Of a stretch of DNA of 39,735 nucleotides, positions 34,220 to 39,735 are shown piece after piece. Each line of letters starts with the position of its first letter. The first letter of the stretch is position 1. This DNA is from a virus. The notes under the pieces are model-generated. The model was not told the DNA's origin, made no database searches, and worked only from the letters and a program-made list of their open reading frames with translations. The stretch lies in the IMG/VR virus record IMGVR_UViG_3300021594_000242, positions 1-39,735 of that record; one strand, written 5' to 3'. The position numbers and the translations under genes are program-made.

Positions 34220-34579
34220 CTAGACCTTCGCAATTAAACCTGTGTGGTAGTGAATGAAGTCCTCAATATTGTGCCAGTCTTCACCGCTGCCTACTGTCAT
34301 GTCAGTTAAATCAATTGTGATTGGGTGGTCCAGAAAGGCCTGGTCGCTAGGGTCCATTGCATAGATTCCGTAGCCAGTCTCTTCCAGGATTGAGTCTTGG
34401 ATGATGTAACTGATTGCCATTCTTGTGGCATATGGGATATCTCCCATTTGCAGCCTAGGACGAGCATGCTGCAGCGCATGGGCCAGGACAGTGTACATGT
34501 TGTCCTCATCCCAGTGGCTGTACAACGCAACTGCCAGGTCCTCTGATTGTTTAAAAACAAAGTTACAGCGGGCTCCCAT
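34220..34579 (-). CDS. hypothetical protein
   Basis: ATG 34579 is favoured because it overlaps the stop of the tiny gene upstream (TAATG); the frame is open to 34636. The 119-residue product ('MGARCNFVFKQSEDLAVALYSHWDEDNMYTVLAHALQHARPR...') is mixed alpha/beta with 'HW.ED' and several His, and is known as a conserved actinophage/plasmid protein of unknown function. Confidence 0.6.
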   Translation of the reverse strand: MGARCNFVFKQSEDLAVALYSHWDEDNMYTVLAHALQHARPRLQMGDIPYATRMAISYIIQDSILEETGYGIYAMDPSDQAFLDHPITIDLTDMTVGSGEDWHNIEDFIHYHTGLIAKV

Positions 34580-34671
34580 TATTTCTTTACCTCTCCTGTG
34601 TATCCAGTTAAGCCACCTGATAGTGCACCTAGGCACCAGATTACAAATAATACTCCTAGAATGATTTCCAT
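34579..34671 (-). CDS. tiny membrane peptide
   Basis: A 30-residue peptide ('MEIILGVLFVIWCLGALSGGLTGYTGEVKK') with one membrane span. Its stop overlaps the next start (TAATG), which supports it. Carries AGGAGAGG near its end, usable as the ribosome site of the next gene. Confidence 0.5.
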   Translation of the reverse strand: MEIILGVLFVIWCLGALSGGLTGYTGEVKK

Positions 34672-34674
34672 TAA

Positions 34675-35001
34675 TTATTCCTCGTCACTAACAAACTCAA
34701 TAACAATACGAGCAACTCTGCCGTCGTCATTGAATTCAGCATAAACAGGGTAGACGCCGTCGCCATAGCCTGTGTTGAATACTACTGACCTACCGTTGCC
34801 TAATACTCCAGCAGAACTATCGATAGTGGTGGCACTAGCACCTTGATAGGAGTATTGGCCTATCTTGCCTGCCAAGTCCCACTCCTCATCACGATTAGTT
34901 TTCCACTCATCAAGATAGCAGGGGTCACCTACCATTGCTTGTCCGCTGTCGACACCGAAACTGCCGATTAGTTCTAGTTTATCCATATCTATTTTTGCCA
35001 T
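34675..35001 (-). CDS. DUF4241-like beta protein
   Basis: ATG 35001 is preceded by AAGGAGAT; the frame is open to 35085, inside the next gene. The 108-residue product has 'IGSFGVDSGQAMVGDPCYL', 'YSYQGASATTI', 'VFNTGYGDGVYPVYAEFNDDGRVARIVIEF', the pattern of the DUF4241 family of compact beta proteins. Function unknown; likely conserved in actinophages. Confidence 0.7.
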   Translation of the reverse strand: MAKIDMDKLELIGSFGVDSGQAMVGDPCYLDEWKTNRDEEWDLAGKIGQYSYQGASATTIDSSAGVLGNGRSVVFNTGYGDGVYPVYAEFNDDGRVARIVIEFVSDEE

Positions 35002-35035
35002 ATTATCTCCTTGGGTCGTTTGTTCAATTATCTCA

Positions 35036-35770
35036 TTATGCGTTGGCTTTGTCAAGTCTGCGGTATTCAGGCACATGTTCCTCATCTAGGTATGCCTTGT
35101 GAATCTCACATTCTGATACTGCATCAAGGTCAGCCTCACCTAGATAGTTACACTCATTACAAATCTCACCACAGTCGTTATCGCAATACTCCATGCAGTC
35201 AGTTGCATCACAATCTCTACACTGTGACTCATAGTGTTGTTCTCTGATTGTGGCACCACCCATAATCTGCATATCCCCACCCCACCCTGTTTCTTCTTGG
35301 TAGAACAGATGAAAGACTAAATCAGGATACTGCTCTGATAGGGCAAGCACCGCAGGAATCGGAGGGGACCAAGCAGTATTGAAACCATAAATAACTGACT
35401 TATTACCCTGCTCCATAGTAGTTTCAGGATACTGCTCTTTATCATGAACAGCAACATCCCATTTGGTTCCCCAGTTACGAACATTCCAGTCATACCAGTT
35501 GTTACCTTGAAAATCTATAATAGAATCATCATGGTTAGGGTCTTTCTGTAAAGCATAGGTTTCTAGGTCTGTAGGTTTGACAATGTTCCAGAATGCAAAG
35601 ACAGGATTGGAATACTCAACATCTAACAATTCCATTTGCTGTGTATCAGAGTTCCATTGGTCATGCTGTCGTTGAAATGGTTGATTGACTTGAGAAACTA
35701 GTTTAGTAATCTGACTAGGGTCAGTCTCTACTGCTTCTATTGCTAACGAGTTATATACCCAGTTTGGCAT
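35036..35770 (-). CDS. Api92/DUF1281-like phage protein with Cys-rich C-terminus
   Basis: A 244-residue protein starting 'MPNWVYNSLAIEA' with 'NWYDWNVRNWGTKWD' and 'GFNTAWSPPIPAVLALSEQYPDLVFHLFYQEE', the signature of the ferredoxin-like Api92/DUF1281 phage family. The last 60 residues add a Cys cluster ('CRDCDATDCMEYCDNDCGEICNEC'), likely metal binding. Function unknown. An AAAGGA site precedes the ATG. These proteins are frequent near replication genes in phages and plasmids. Confidence 0.75.
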   Translation of the reverse strand: MPNWVYNSLAIEAVETDPSQITKLVSQVNQPFQRQHDQWNSDTQQMELLDVEYSNPVFAFWNIVKPTDLETYALQKDPNHDDSIIDFQGNNWYDWNVRNWGTKWDVAVHDKEQYPETTMEQGNKSVIYGFNTAWSPPIPAVLALSEQYPDLVFHLFYQEETGWGGDMQIMGGATIREQHYESQCRDCDATDCMEYCDNDCGEICNECNYLGEADLDAVSECEIHKAYLDEEHVPEYRRLDKANA

Positions 35771-35869
35771 GTGGGGTCCTTTCTAGTGGTCGTAATCCAA
35801 TTCTAGCAGAATCGGGAAAATAAATCAAACCTTCTTAATGTGATTTCGGTCACACTTTTAGATCTAGGC

Positions 35870-36148
35870 CTATGGCTGTTTGCTTCTTCGGTCAGAGATT
35901 GCAAAGGCCAGGGCATATGTTAAACCATATACATGAGACAGGGCGTCACACTGTCCCTCCCAGTACTTGCGCTCCATAGATTCCATGGCGTCGCTATAGT
36001 CATTCTCTTCTTCAATGCGTTGGGCCTCAATCAGTTCCTGTTCAGCCTCATACATAAGGTTCTTCAGTTCACCATGCAGGATGTCAGTGCCTGATTCCCC
36101 TAGGTCGATTAGTTTCTGCAGTCTTGGTTCTAGTTGTGTTGTATTCAT
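35870..36148 (-). CDS. conserved helical phage/plasmid protein
   Basis: A 92-residue helical protein with 'MERKYWEGQCDALSHVYGLTYALAFAI', a motif shared by many small actinobacterial phage and plasmid proteins of unknown function. It overlaps the next gene by one base (TAATG). Confidence 0.65.
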   Translation of the reverse strand: MNTTQLEPRLQKLIDLGESGTDILHGELKNLMYEAEQELIEAQRIEEENDYSDAMESMERKYWEGQCDALSHVYGLTYALAFAISDRRSKQP

Positions 36149-36369
36149 TATCCCAGTATATCCTCTACCACTGACAAAATATGGCGGGCAGAAAGAAGTT
36201 GTCCACTCATATGATTATACTCAAAGTCCAACTCATTAAAATCCTTAGAGGCAGGGTCAAGTGCTTCCATTTCAGTAGAGATTTGTTCTAAGTCCTGCTC
36301 TAGACTGATGATATGTATCTTTATATATTCTTTTATATGATTAGTTCTATTGATATATTCTGATTCCAT
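36148..36369 (-). CDS. coiled-coil hypothetical protein
   Basis: A 73-residue protein with a heptad-like helix ('IISLEQDLEQISTEMEALDPASKDFNELDFEYNHMSGQLLSARHIL'). Both ends overlap neighbours by one base. No known family. Probably forms a dimer or a hetero-oligomer with the gene products around it. Confidence 0.6.
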   Translation of the reverse strand: MESEYINRTNHIKEYIKIHIISLEQDLEQISTEMEALDPASKDFNELDFEYNHMSGQLLSARHILSVVEDILG

Positions 36370-36530
36370 TATTCCCCCCAGTATTTCATGATAGTATTCA
36401 TAGTGTTGTGTAGATAGCAGTCACAGGGCTCTCCACCCATGTTTTCCTCAAATTCAAAGTGTGATAGGTTGTCCTCATAAATAGCCATTACGAGTTCGTT
36501 TATGGTGTATGGTTTGTATGTTTGGGTCAT
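36369..36530 (-). CDS. small hypothetical protein
   Basis: A 53-residue protein ('MTQTYKPYTINELVMAIYEDNLSHFEFEENMGGEPCDCYLHNTMNTIMKYW...') with 'CDCYLH', a possible metal site. It is the first gene of a three-gene operon and is preceded by a perfect promoter that ends 6 nt before the ATG. Confidence 0.65.
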   Translation of the reverse strand: MTQTYKPYTINELVMAIYEDNLSHFEFEENMGGEPCDCYLHNTMNTIMKYWGE

Positions 36531-36536
36531 GTATTA

Positions 36537-36565
36537 ATTATGGCAGACAATCAGGGAAATGTCAA
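36537..36565 (-). promoter_or_regulatory. perfect promoter for a leaderless mRNA
   Basis: - strand TTGACA (36560-36565), 17-bp spacer, CATAAT (36537-36542), six bases, ATG at 36530. It drives the 36369-36148-35870 operon. Confidence 0.85.
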
Positions 36566-36687
36566 CTCTATCGTAATTGTTTTTGGTTTTGATATTTTTG
36601 GGGATCTATTTCGTTCTTCGTAATTTAATTTAAGATTGATATTTTTATGTCCGAAATGTCCGAATCCCCACGTCCCGATTTTCTTTG

Positions 36688-36763
36688 CGATTCCGATGGG
36701 ATTTGAACCCACGATCTCTACAGTGACAGTGTAGCGATTTAAACCAGACTAATCTACGGAACC
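36688..36763 (-). tRNA. tRNA-Asp (GTC)
   Basis: Acceptor GGTTCCG/CGGAATC, D-arm GATT/AATC, anticodon stem CTACA/TGTAG with loop CTGTCAC (anticodon GTC), T-arm GTGGG/CCCAT, discriminator G, no encoded CCA. It lies between the DUF932 gene and the 36.5-kb promoter. Confidence 0.92.
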
Positions 36764-36767
36764 AATT

Positions 36768-36794
36768 GGTGAGCAGTTTTTATTCTTGCTCAGG
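36768..36794 (-). repeat. TGRGCA-N11-TGCYCA hairpin, copy 3
   Basis: On the - strand, CC-TGAGCA, an 11-nt loop (agaataaaaac) and TGCTCA, 11 bp after the DUF932 stop and just before tRNA-Asp. Six-copy family. Confidence 0.75.
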
Positions 36795-36804
36795 AATTTT
36801 TTAT

Positions 36805-37821
36805 TTATGCAATCTGCATTACATTTTGCACAACTTTTAGCAAACGATTTTTTTCTGCATTGATAGCAGGGTCAAATCCGCTTGCTGCTGCAAAGATAGA
36901 TTCGTTAGAACCACCTCTTGCGGAGCGATACCAATCAAGGCGTTCAGTAAGCGCATTGAAAGCACCCCAAGCATTACCAGCAATCATACCATTGAATTCG
37001 CCAGTATAGATGTCATTGATAACATCAACCTTGTTTTCCCACTTCTTGAAAGCACCCTTAGAATCTTTTTCAGGCTTAGGGTAAGCAGCGAGAATAATAT
37101 CATTGAAAGATTTGGCATTGACTTCTTTCTCAATCATAGCCTTAGCCATCAAATCAAATTCGTCCATATAAGCATTAGCAAGACCAAGAGTTTCACGAGC
37201 AATCTGCACTTTACCATTGGCAGTTTGTGTATGACGAATCTTGAAAGATTGCTTGATACCATTCTTTTTCTTGCGACCACCTAGTGCAAGATTGAGAGTG
37301 TTAGCGCATACAACACGAACAGGTGTTATGCTTGCTTGAATAGCGATTGAGCCATCGTGTGATGTGTTGATAAGCAAATAAGTTTTTACCTTATCTGCAA
37401 CACCGCTAGGGTCTAGAACAGTTTCACGCTCTAGTGCAAGTGAGCCGAATACAACACGACCACCCTTGATTGAGCCAGCAGTTTCCCAACGACCTCCGCC
37501 ATCAAGAATATTATCACCGAATGAAAATAGGTCTTCATTCTGTAATGGGTGATAGCGTTCGCCAACAATACCGAGAATATCGGTTTGTGAGTTATCGGTA
37601 GGATTGGTACGAATAACATATTGATAAGATTTATCGCTTGTAAGATGTGATGGGGTTTCCAAATCTTCTAAACGAACATTCCAGTTATTTAGATTTGCAG
37701 CCTCTAACATTTCTGCAGTTGTTTTTTCTTCTGTAAATACAGTTCCTAAATTGTGCCAAGCAGGTTCTCTGAATGACGCAAAAGAAACTTTGCCATTTTG
37801 TGATTCTAAATCGTGAGCCAC
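36805..37821 (-). CDS. DUF932 protein (phage/plasmid-like TIGR03299)
   Basis: A 338-residue protein starting with GTG (AAGGAG upstream) with 'FREPAWHNLGTVF', 'YQYVIRTNPTDNSQTDILGIVGERYHPLQN', 'LLINTSHDGSIAIQASITPVRVVCANTLNLAL' and 'LDWYRSARGGSNESIFAAASGFDPA', the standard DUF932 landmarks. The family is frequent in phages and plasmids; proposals include an anti-restriction-like role, without proof. The gene is one of the longest and best supported in this region. A hairpin of the repeat family follows. Confidence 0.9.
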   Translation of the reverse strand: MAHDLESQNGKVSFASFREPAWHNLGTVFTEEKTTAEMLEAANLNNWNVRLEDLETPSHLTSDKSYQYVIRTNPTDNSQTDILGIVGERYHPLQNEDLFSFGDNILDGGGRWETAGSIKGGRVVFGSLALERETVLDPSGVADKVKTYLLINTSHDGSIAIQASITPVRVVCANTLNLALGGRKKKNGIKQSFKIRHTQTANGKVQIARETLGLANAYMDEFDLMAKAMIEKEVNAKSFNDIILAAYPKPEKDSKGAFKKWENKVDVINDIYTGEFNGMIAGNAWGAFNALTERLDWYRSARGGSNESIFAAASGFDPAINAEKNRLLKVVQNVMQIA

Positions 37822-37941
37822 AGTTTTCTCCTTTTTGTTTGTTGATATTTCAAGTATAGCAGTCTAGTCTGACAAATGCAAATCTGGATAATTAGATAAG
37901 GGATAAATCGGACATCTCGTAAATGTGAGCAAATTCACACC

Positions 37942-37962
37942 TGTGGATAACCCTGTGGATAA
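37942..37962 (-). repeat. DnaA-box doublet 3
   Basis: TGTGGATAA at 37942-37950 and 37954-37962 (TTATCCACA on the - strand), again 12 bp apart, upstream of DUF932. A second cluster 5 kb from the main one. Confidence 0.75.
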
Positions 37963-37981
37963 CGGCACGGGGGGTTGAGGT

Positions 37982-38019
37982 GGAGCAGTTTAGACACTAA
38001 AGGATTTCCTCCATACTCA
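37982..38019 (-). repeat. GAGCA hairpin family, long-loop copy 6
   Basis: - strand CC-TGAGTA (38014-38019), a 26-nt loop ending TAAAC, and TGCTCC (37982-37987). The loop contains a small GGA/TCC stem. Sequence around the stem matches the other copies. Confidence 0.65.
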
Positions 38020-38112
38020 GGTGTTAGGGAGTGCCAGGGGACTTTCGCAACAAGATCAATGCAATCTCGGGCTTTGCATCGCAGGTTGCCTTGAACGCAG
38101 GCTTCCACCCAA
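38020..38112. other. GC-rich island of unknown role
   Basis: About 90 bp of much higher GC than its surroundings, between hairpin copies 6 and 4. A + strand frame from 38031 and a - strand frame ending at about 38030 are both open, but neither has a clear ribosome site. It may be a structured RNA, a small unannotated gene or a foreign insert. Confidence 0.4.
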
Positions 38113-38129
38113 TTCTATTTAGTTTTATT

Positions 38130-38156
38130 GGTGAGCAGTTTTATTTCTTGCTCAGG
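38130..38156 (-). repeat. TGRGCA-N11-TGCYCA hairpin, copy 4
   Basis: - strand TGAGCA, loop agaaataaaac (11 nt), TGCTCA (38132-38154), 11 bp after the stop of the gene at 38166. Confidence 0.75.
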
Positions 38157-38165
38157 AAAGTTTTA

Positions 38166-38585
38166 TTACAAGTATCTAGCGATAGCGTTGTAAGTAGAAG
38201 TAGAAACTACTTCCTCATCTGTCATCTTGAGAATACGAATTGCGTTCTCAATTTCCTCTACCATTTCCTTATACTGCCAATCGTGGTAAGTATCAAAATC
38301 CTTTTCAGGTTCTTGTGGTAGTTCAATACTTCCAGCAGGTAGAGTGAAAGATACTGAGATTTCTCCGTTGTATCTCTTATGAGAAGACAAGTCTGTTGCT
38401 TTAGCAATCTTGTCAAGTGCTAACTTAGCAATTTCCTTGTTGTATTTTTCTTGTGCCTTTGAGAACTTCTCCTCATTGACTTTTTGGTTAGCCTTATCCT
38501 TTTGGAGTTGGGCTAGTTTTGTTTCAAGTGCCTTGATTACCTTAGTGGTGGCAATCTTGACATTTATGGCTTTGCCTCTTGACAT
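38166..38585 (-). CDS. hypothetical coiled-coil protein
   Basis: A 139-residue protein with a Lys/Glu-rich N-terminal helix ('LETKLAQLQKDKANQKVNEEKFSKAQEKYNKEIAKLALDK') likely to form a coiled coil, then a beta part ('YNGEISVSFTLPAGSIELPQEPE') and a final helix. AAAGGA precedes the ATG. No known family. Confidence 0.65.
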   Translation of the reverse strand: MSRGKAINVKIATTKVIKALETKLAQLQKDKANQKVNEEKFSKAQEKYNKEIAKLALDKIAKATDLSSHKRYNGEISVSFTLPAGSIELPQEPEKDFDTYHDWQYKEMVEEIENAIRILKMTDEEVVSTSTYNAIARYL

Positions 38586-38648
38586 TGGGTCTGTCCTTTC
38601 ATTAGTGGGGTGTATCTAGTCTAGCATTTCTATGCTAGAAAATCAAGT

Positions 38649-38674
38649 TGAGCAGTTTATCCTTCTCATACTCA
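38649..38674 (-). repeat. GAGCA hairpin family, copy 5
   Basis: - strand TGAGTA, 14-nt loop ending TAAAC, TGCTCA (38649-38674), just after the stop of the gene at 38700. Confidence 0.7.
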
Positions 38675-38699
38675 GGAGAGGTTAGCGTTATTGCTAAGA

Positions 38700-38864
38700 T
38701 TACTTTGCTGTCCAAGTGGTATAGCGTGACTTACCATTGACATCAAGTTTCACACGAACATTACCATTGGCTTGTGGTGTAATCTCTGTGATTACTCCTG
38801 TGACCTTTGACTTCTGTGTGGTGTAGGTGTCGCCTACCTTGTAAGTTGCGGTTGCTACTGACAT
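38700..38864 (-). CDS. small SH3-like beta protein A
   Basis: A 54-residue protein ('MSVATATYKVGDTYTTQKSKVTGVITEITPQANGNVRVKLDVNGKSRYTTWTAK'-like, five short strands) resembling a KOW/SH3-type barrel. It is paralogous to the gene at 38962 ('Y-x-x-G-D-x-(Y/F)-T-T...VTG-x-I'). AAAGG precedes the ATG. Probably binds nucleic acid or ribosomes. Confidence 0.65.
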   Translation of the reverse strand: MSVATATYKVGDTYTTQKSKVTGVITEITPQANGNVRVKLDVNGKSRYTTWTAK

Positions 38865-38961
38865 TGTGTTGCCTTTCTGTTAGTGGGTTATTTACTATCT
38901 AAGTATGACATTATTGGAGAAAAATGTCAAATCTAGGTCTGACATTTCTCACATTTTGAGA

Positions 38962-39132
38962 TTACTTGCTGGTCTTTACCATAGCCAAACGGCGAGAGCC
39001 ATTTGCCAAGACAAGACTAACTCTAGTAACACTGTTAGACATTGGTGCGAAACTTGCGATACGACCTGTAACGCCTGTCTTGCTGGTGGTGAATAGGTCA
39101 CCAATCTGATAAGTGTATCCTCCGAGGGTCAT
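38962..39132 (-). CDS. small SH3-like beta protein B
   Basis: A 56-residue paralogue of the previous gene, with 'YTYQIGDLFTTSKTGVTGRIASF' and 'VTRVSLVLANGSRRLAMVKTSK'. The two probably arose by tandem duplication. AAAGGAAA precedes the ATG. No catalytic residues are seen; a small nucleic-acid-binding barrel is the simplest reading. Confidence 0.65.
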   Translation of the reverse strand: MTLGGYTYQIGDLFTTSKTGVTGRIASFAPMSNSVTRVSLVLANGSRRLAMVKTSK

Positions 39133-39360
39133 TGTGTTTCCTTTCGTTGTGGGGTTATTGCTTATAGTATAAGTCTAGCAGAAAAATGTCAAAAATACAA
39201 TTCAGCGGGGATCTGCGGGGGGATTTATAAAGTGTTTATAATCACATTATAATGACTTGACAAACCAAAGATTTTGCCCCCGTGCCGCCCTTTCACTGAT
39301 ATAAAAAGAAAATAAAAAGAAATAACAATAACAATACAATTTGTTTGGTATCCATTTATC
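39133..39360. other. short intergenic stretch without a recognised element
   Basis: About 230 bp between the Gp88-like gene and the SH3-like gene. It holds AT-rich sequence, a G-run, and TTGACA with TATAAT-like boxes in both orientations that do not have correct spacing. I see no gene here. Confidence 0.5.
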
Positions 39361-39735
39361 TCATTTCTTACTCGCAGAGAAAATTATGTCGCTCTTAGAG
39401 TATACACAAAGTGAGCACGAAACGCAAGCCGAGCCCTTAGTTGAGATTAGTGGAATTTGTTTTGCATTTTCAGGACACTTAGCAGCAGGTCTTCCAATCA
39501 TTTCTTTTACATCTGCTTTACCAGTTGCAAAGTTTTGTGCAAGGTATGCCATGCGTACACCATGATTTAGTTTTAGGTCTACAGCGGTTTTGACATTCTC
39601 GCTATCTGCAGAATAGTATAGAGACAAATTATCCATACCCTTGAGAATTAGGGCAGCAGATTTCACTCTAGTGTATACCCAGAATTGAACATCAGGATTA
39701 TTTAGGATGACATGCTTCCAGGCCCTTGCGTATTC
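39361..39735 (-). CDS. Gp88-like phage protein, C-terminal part (5' truncated by window edge)
   Basis: The - strand frame is open to the last base of the window, so the gene starts outside it; GTG 39666 is internal. The 124 visible residues include 'WKHVILNNPDVQFWVYTRVKSA', 'NLSLYYSADSENV', 'RMAYLAQNF', and a Cys end ('RPAAKCPENAKQ...KGSACVSCSLCVYS'), which fit the mycobacteriophage Gp88-like family (W-x-YTR, then four Cys). Fe-S or zinc binding is likely. Function in replication is suspected from context only. Confidence 0.6.
   Translation of the reverse strand, partial: EYARAWKHVILNNPDVQFWVYTRVKSAALILKGMDNLSLYYSADSENVKTAVDLKLNHGVRMAYLAQNFATGKADVKEMIGRPAAKCPENAKQIPLISTKGSACVSCSLCVYSKSDIIFSASKK

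Noticed and set aside
38031-38321. A + strand open frame of 96 residues
   Set aside because: Most of it is the reverse of the gene at 38166; only the first 25 codons lie in the GC island, and no ribosome site precedes it.
1-39735. Integrase, excisionase, transposase or insertion sequence
   Set aside because: No recombinase signature, DDE motif or terminal inverted repeat with target duplication was found; the window shows no sign of lysogeny genes.

Overview
The window looks like part of the AT-rich genome of a tailed phage infecting an actinobacterium, most likely a low-GC freshwater type. The phage hallmarks are a small/large terminase pair, a CHAP endolysin next to small membrane proteins, a RuvC-like resolvase, a Cas4/RecB-like nuclease, four tRNA genes and very tight gene packing with 1-14 bp overlaps. 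The actinobacterial signs are a WhiB regulator, a mycobacterial-type AhpC/AhpD pair, an FmdB-like zinc ribbon and a DUF7455-like protein. The host is inferred. No capsid, portal, tail or DNA polymerase gene is visible, so both window ends lie inside a larger genome; the first gene (RecA) and the last (a Gp88-like protein) are cut by the edges.

Layout: (1) 1-5.7 kb, + strand: RecA C-terminus, PDDEXK nuclease, Cas4-like nuclease, RuvC-like resolvase, small zinc/HTH proteins, terminase. (2) 5.8-12.5 kb, +: a cell-surface and lysis block with two large signal-peptide proteins, small membrane proteins, a proteasome-like Ntn hydrolase, a secreted subtilase, tRNA-Asn and the endolysin. (3) 12.5-19.8 kb, +: small accessory genes including 2OG oxygenase, thermonuclease, WhiB, a luciferase-like monooxygenase, an XapX protein, Hsp20 and thioredoxin. 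(4) 19.8-32.2 kb, mostly - strand: an accessory region with AhpC, AhpD, two glutathione-peroxidase-like proteins, many 2-oxoglutarate/Fe(II) oxygenases, an APS-kinase/nucleotidyltransferase fusion, a CDGSH protein, a polynucleotide-phosphatase-like HAD, a pyrimidine-dimer glycosylase and many tiny zinc or membrane proteins. (5) 32.2-33.7 kb: a non-coding stretch with perfect DnaA boxes and repeated 8-9-mers, a candidate origin. (6) 33.7 kb to the end, - strand: small conserved phage genes, a DUF932 protein, tRNA-Asp and a Gp88-like protein.

The most unusual points are: a peroxide-detoxification cassette (AhpC + AhpD + two GPx-like proteins, with thioredoxin nearby) that probably protects the infected cell; eight 2OG oxygenases plus one JmjC/cupin protein in 22 kb; at least thirteen genes whose -10 box lies exactly 6 nt before the start codon, predicting leaderless mRNAs; two genes that appear to start at ATT; promoters nested inside hairpins that would hide the Shine-Dalgarno sequence of read-through RNA; a six-copy hairpin family; and a half-tRNA transcribed ahead of tRNA-Arg. 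Positions and motifs come from reading the sequence by eye; no database search was run.
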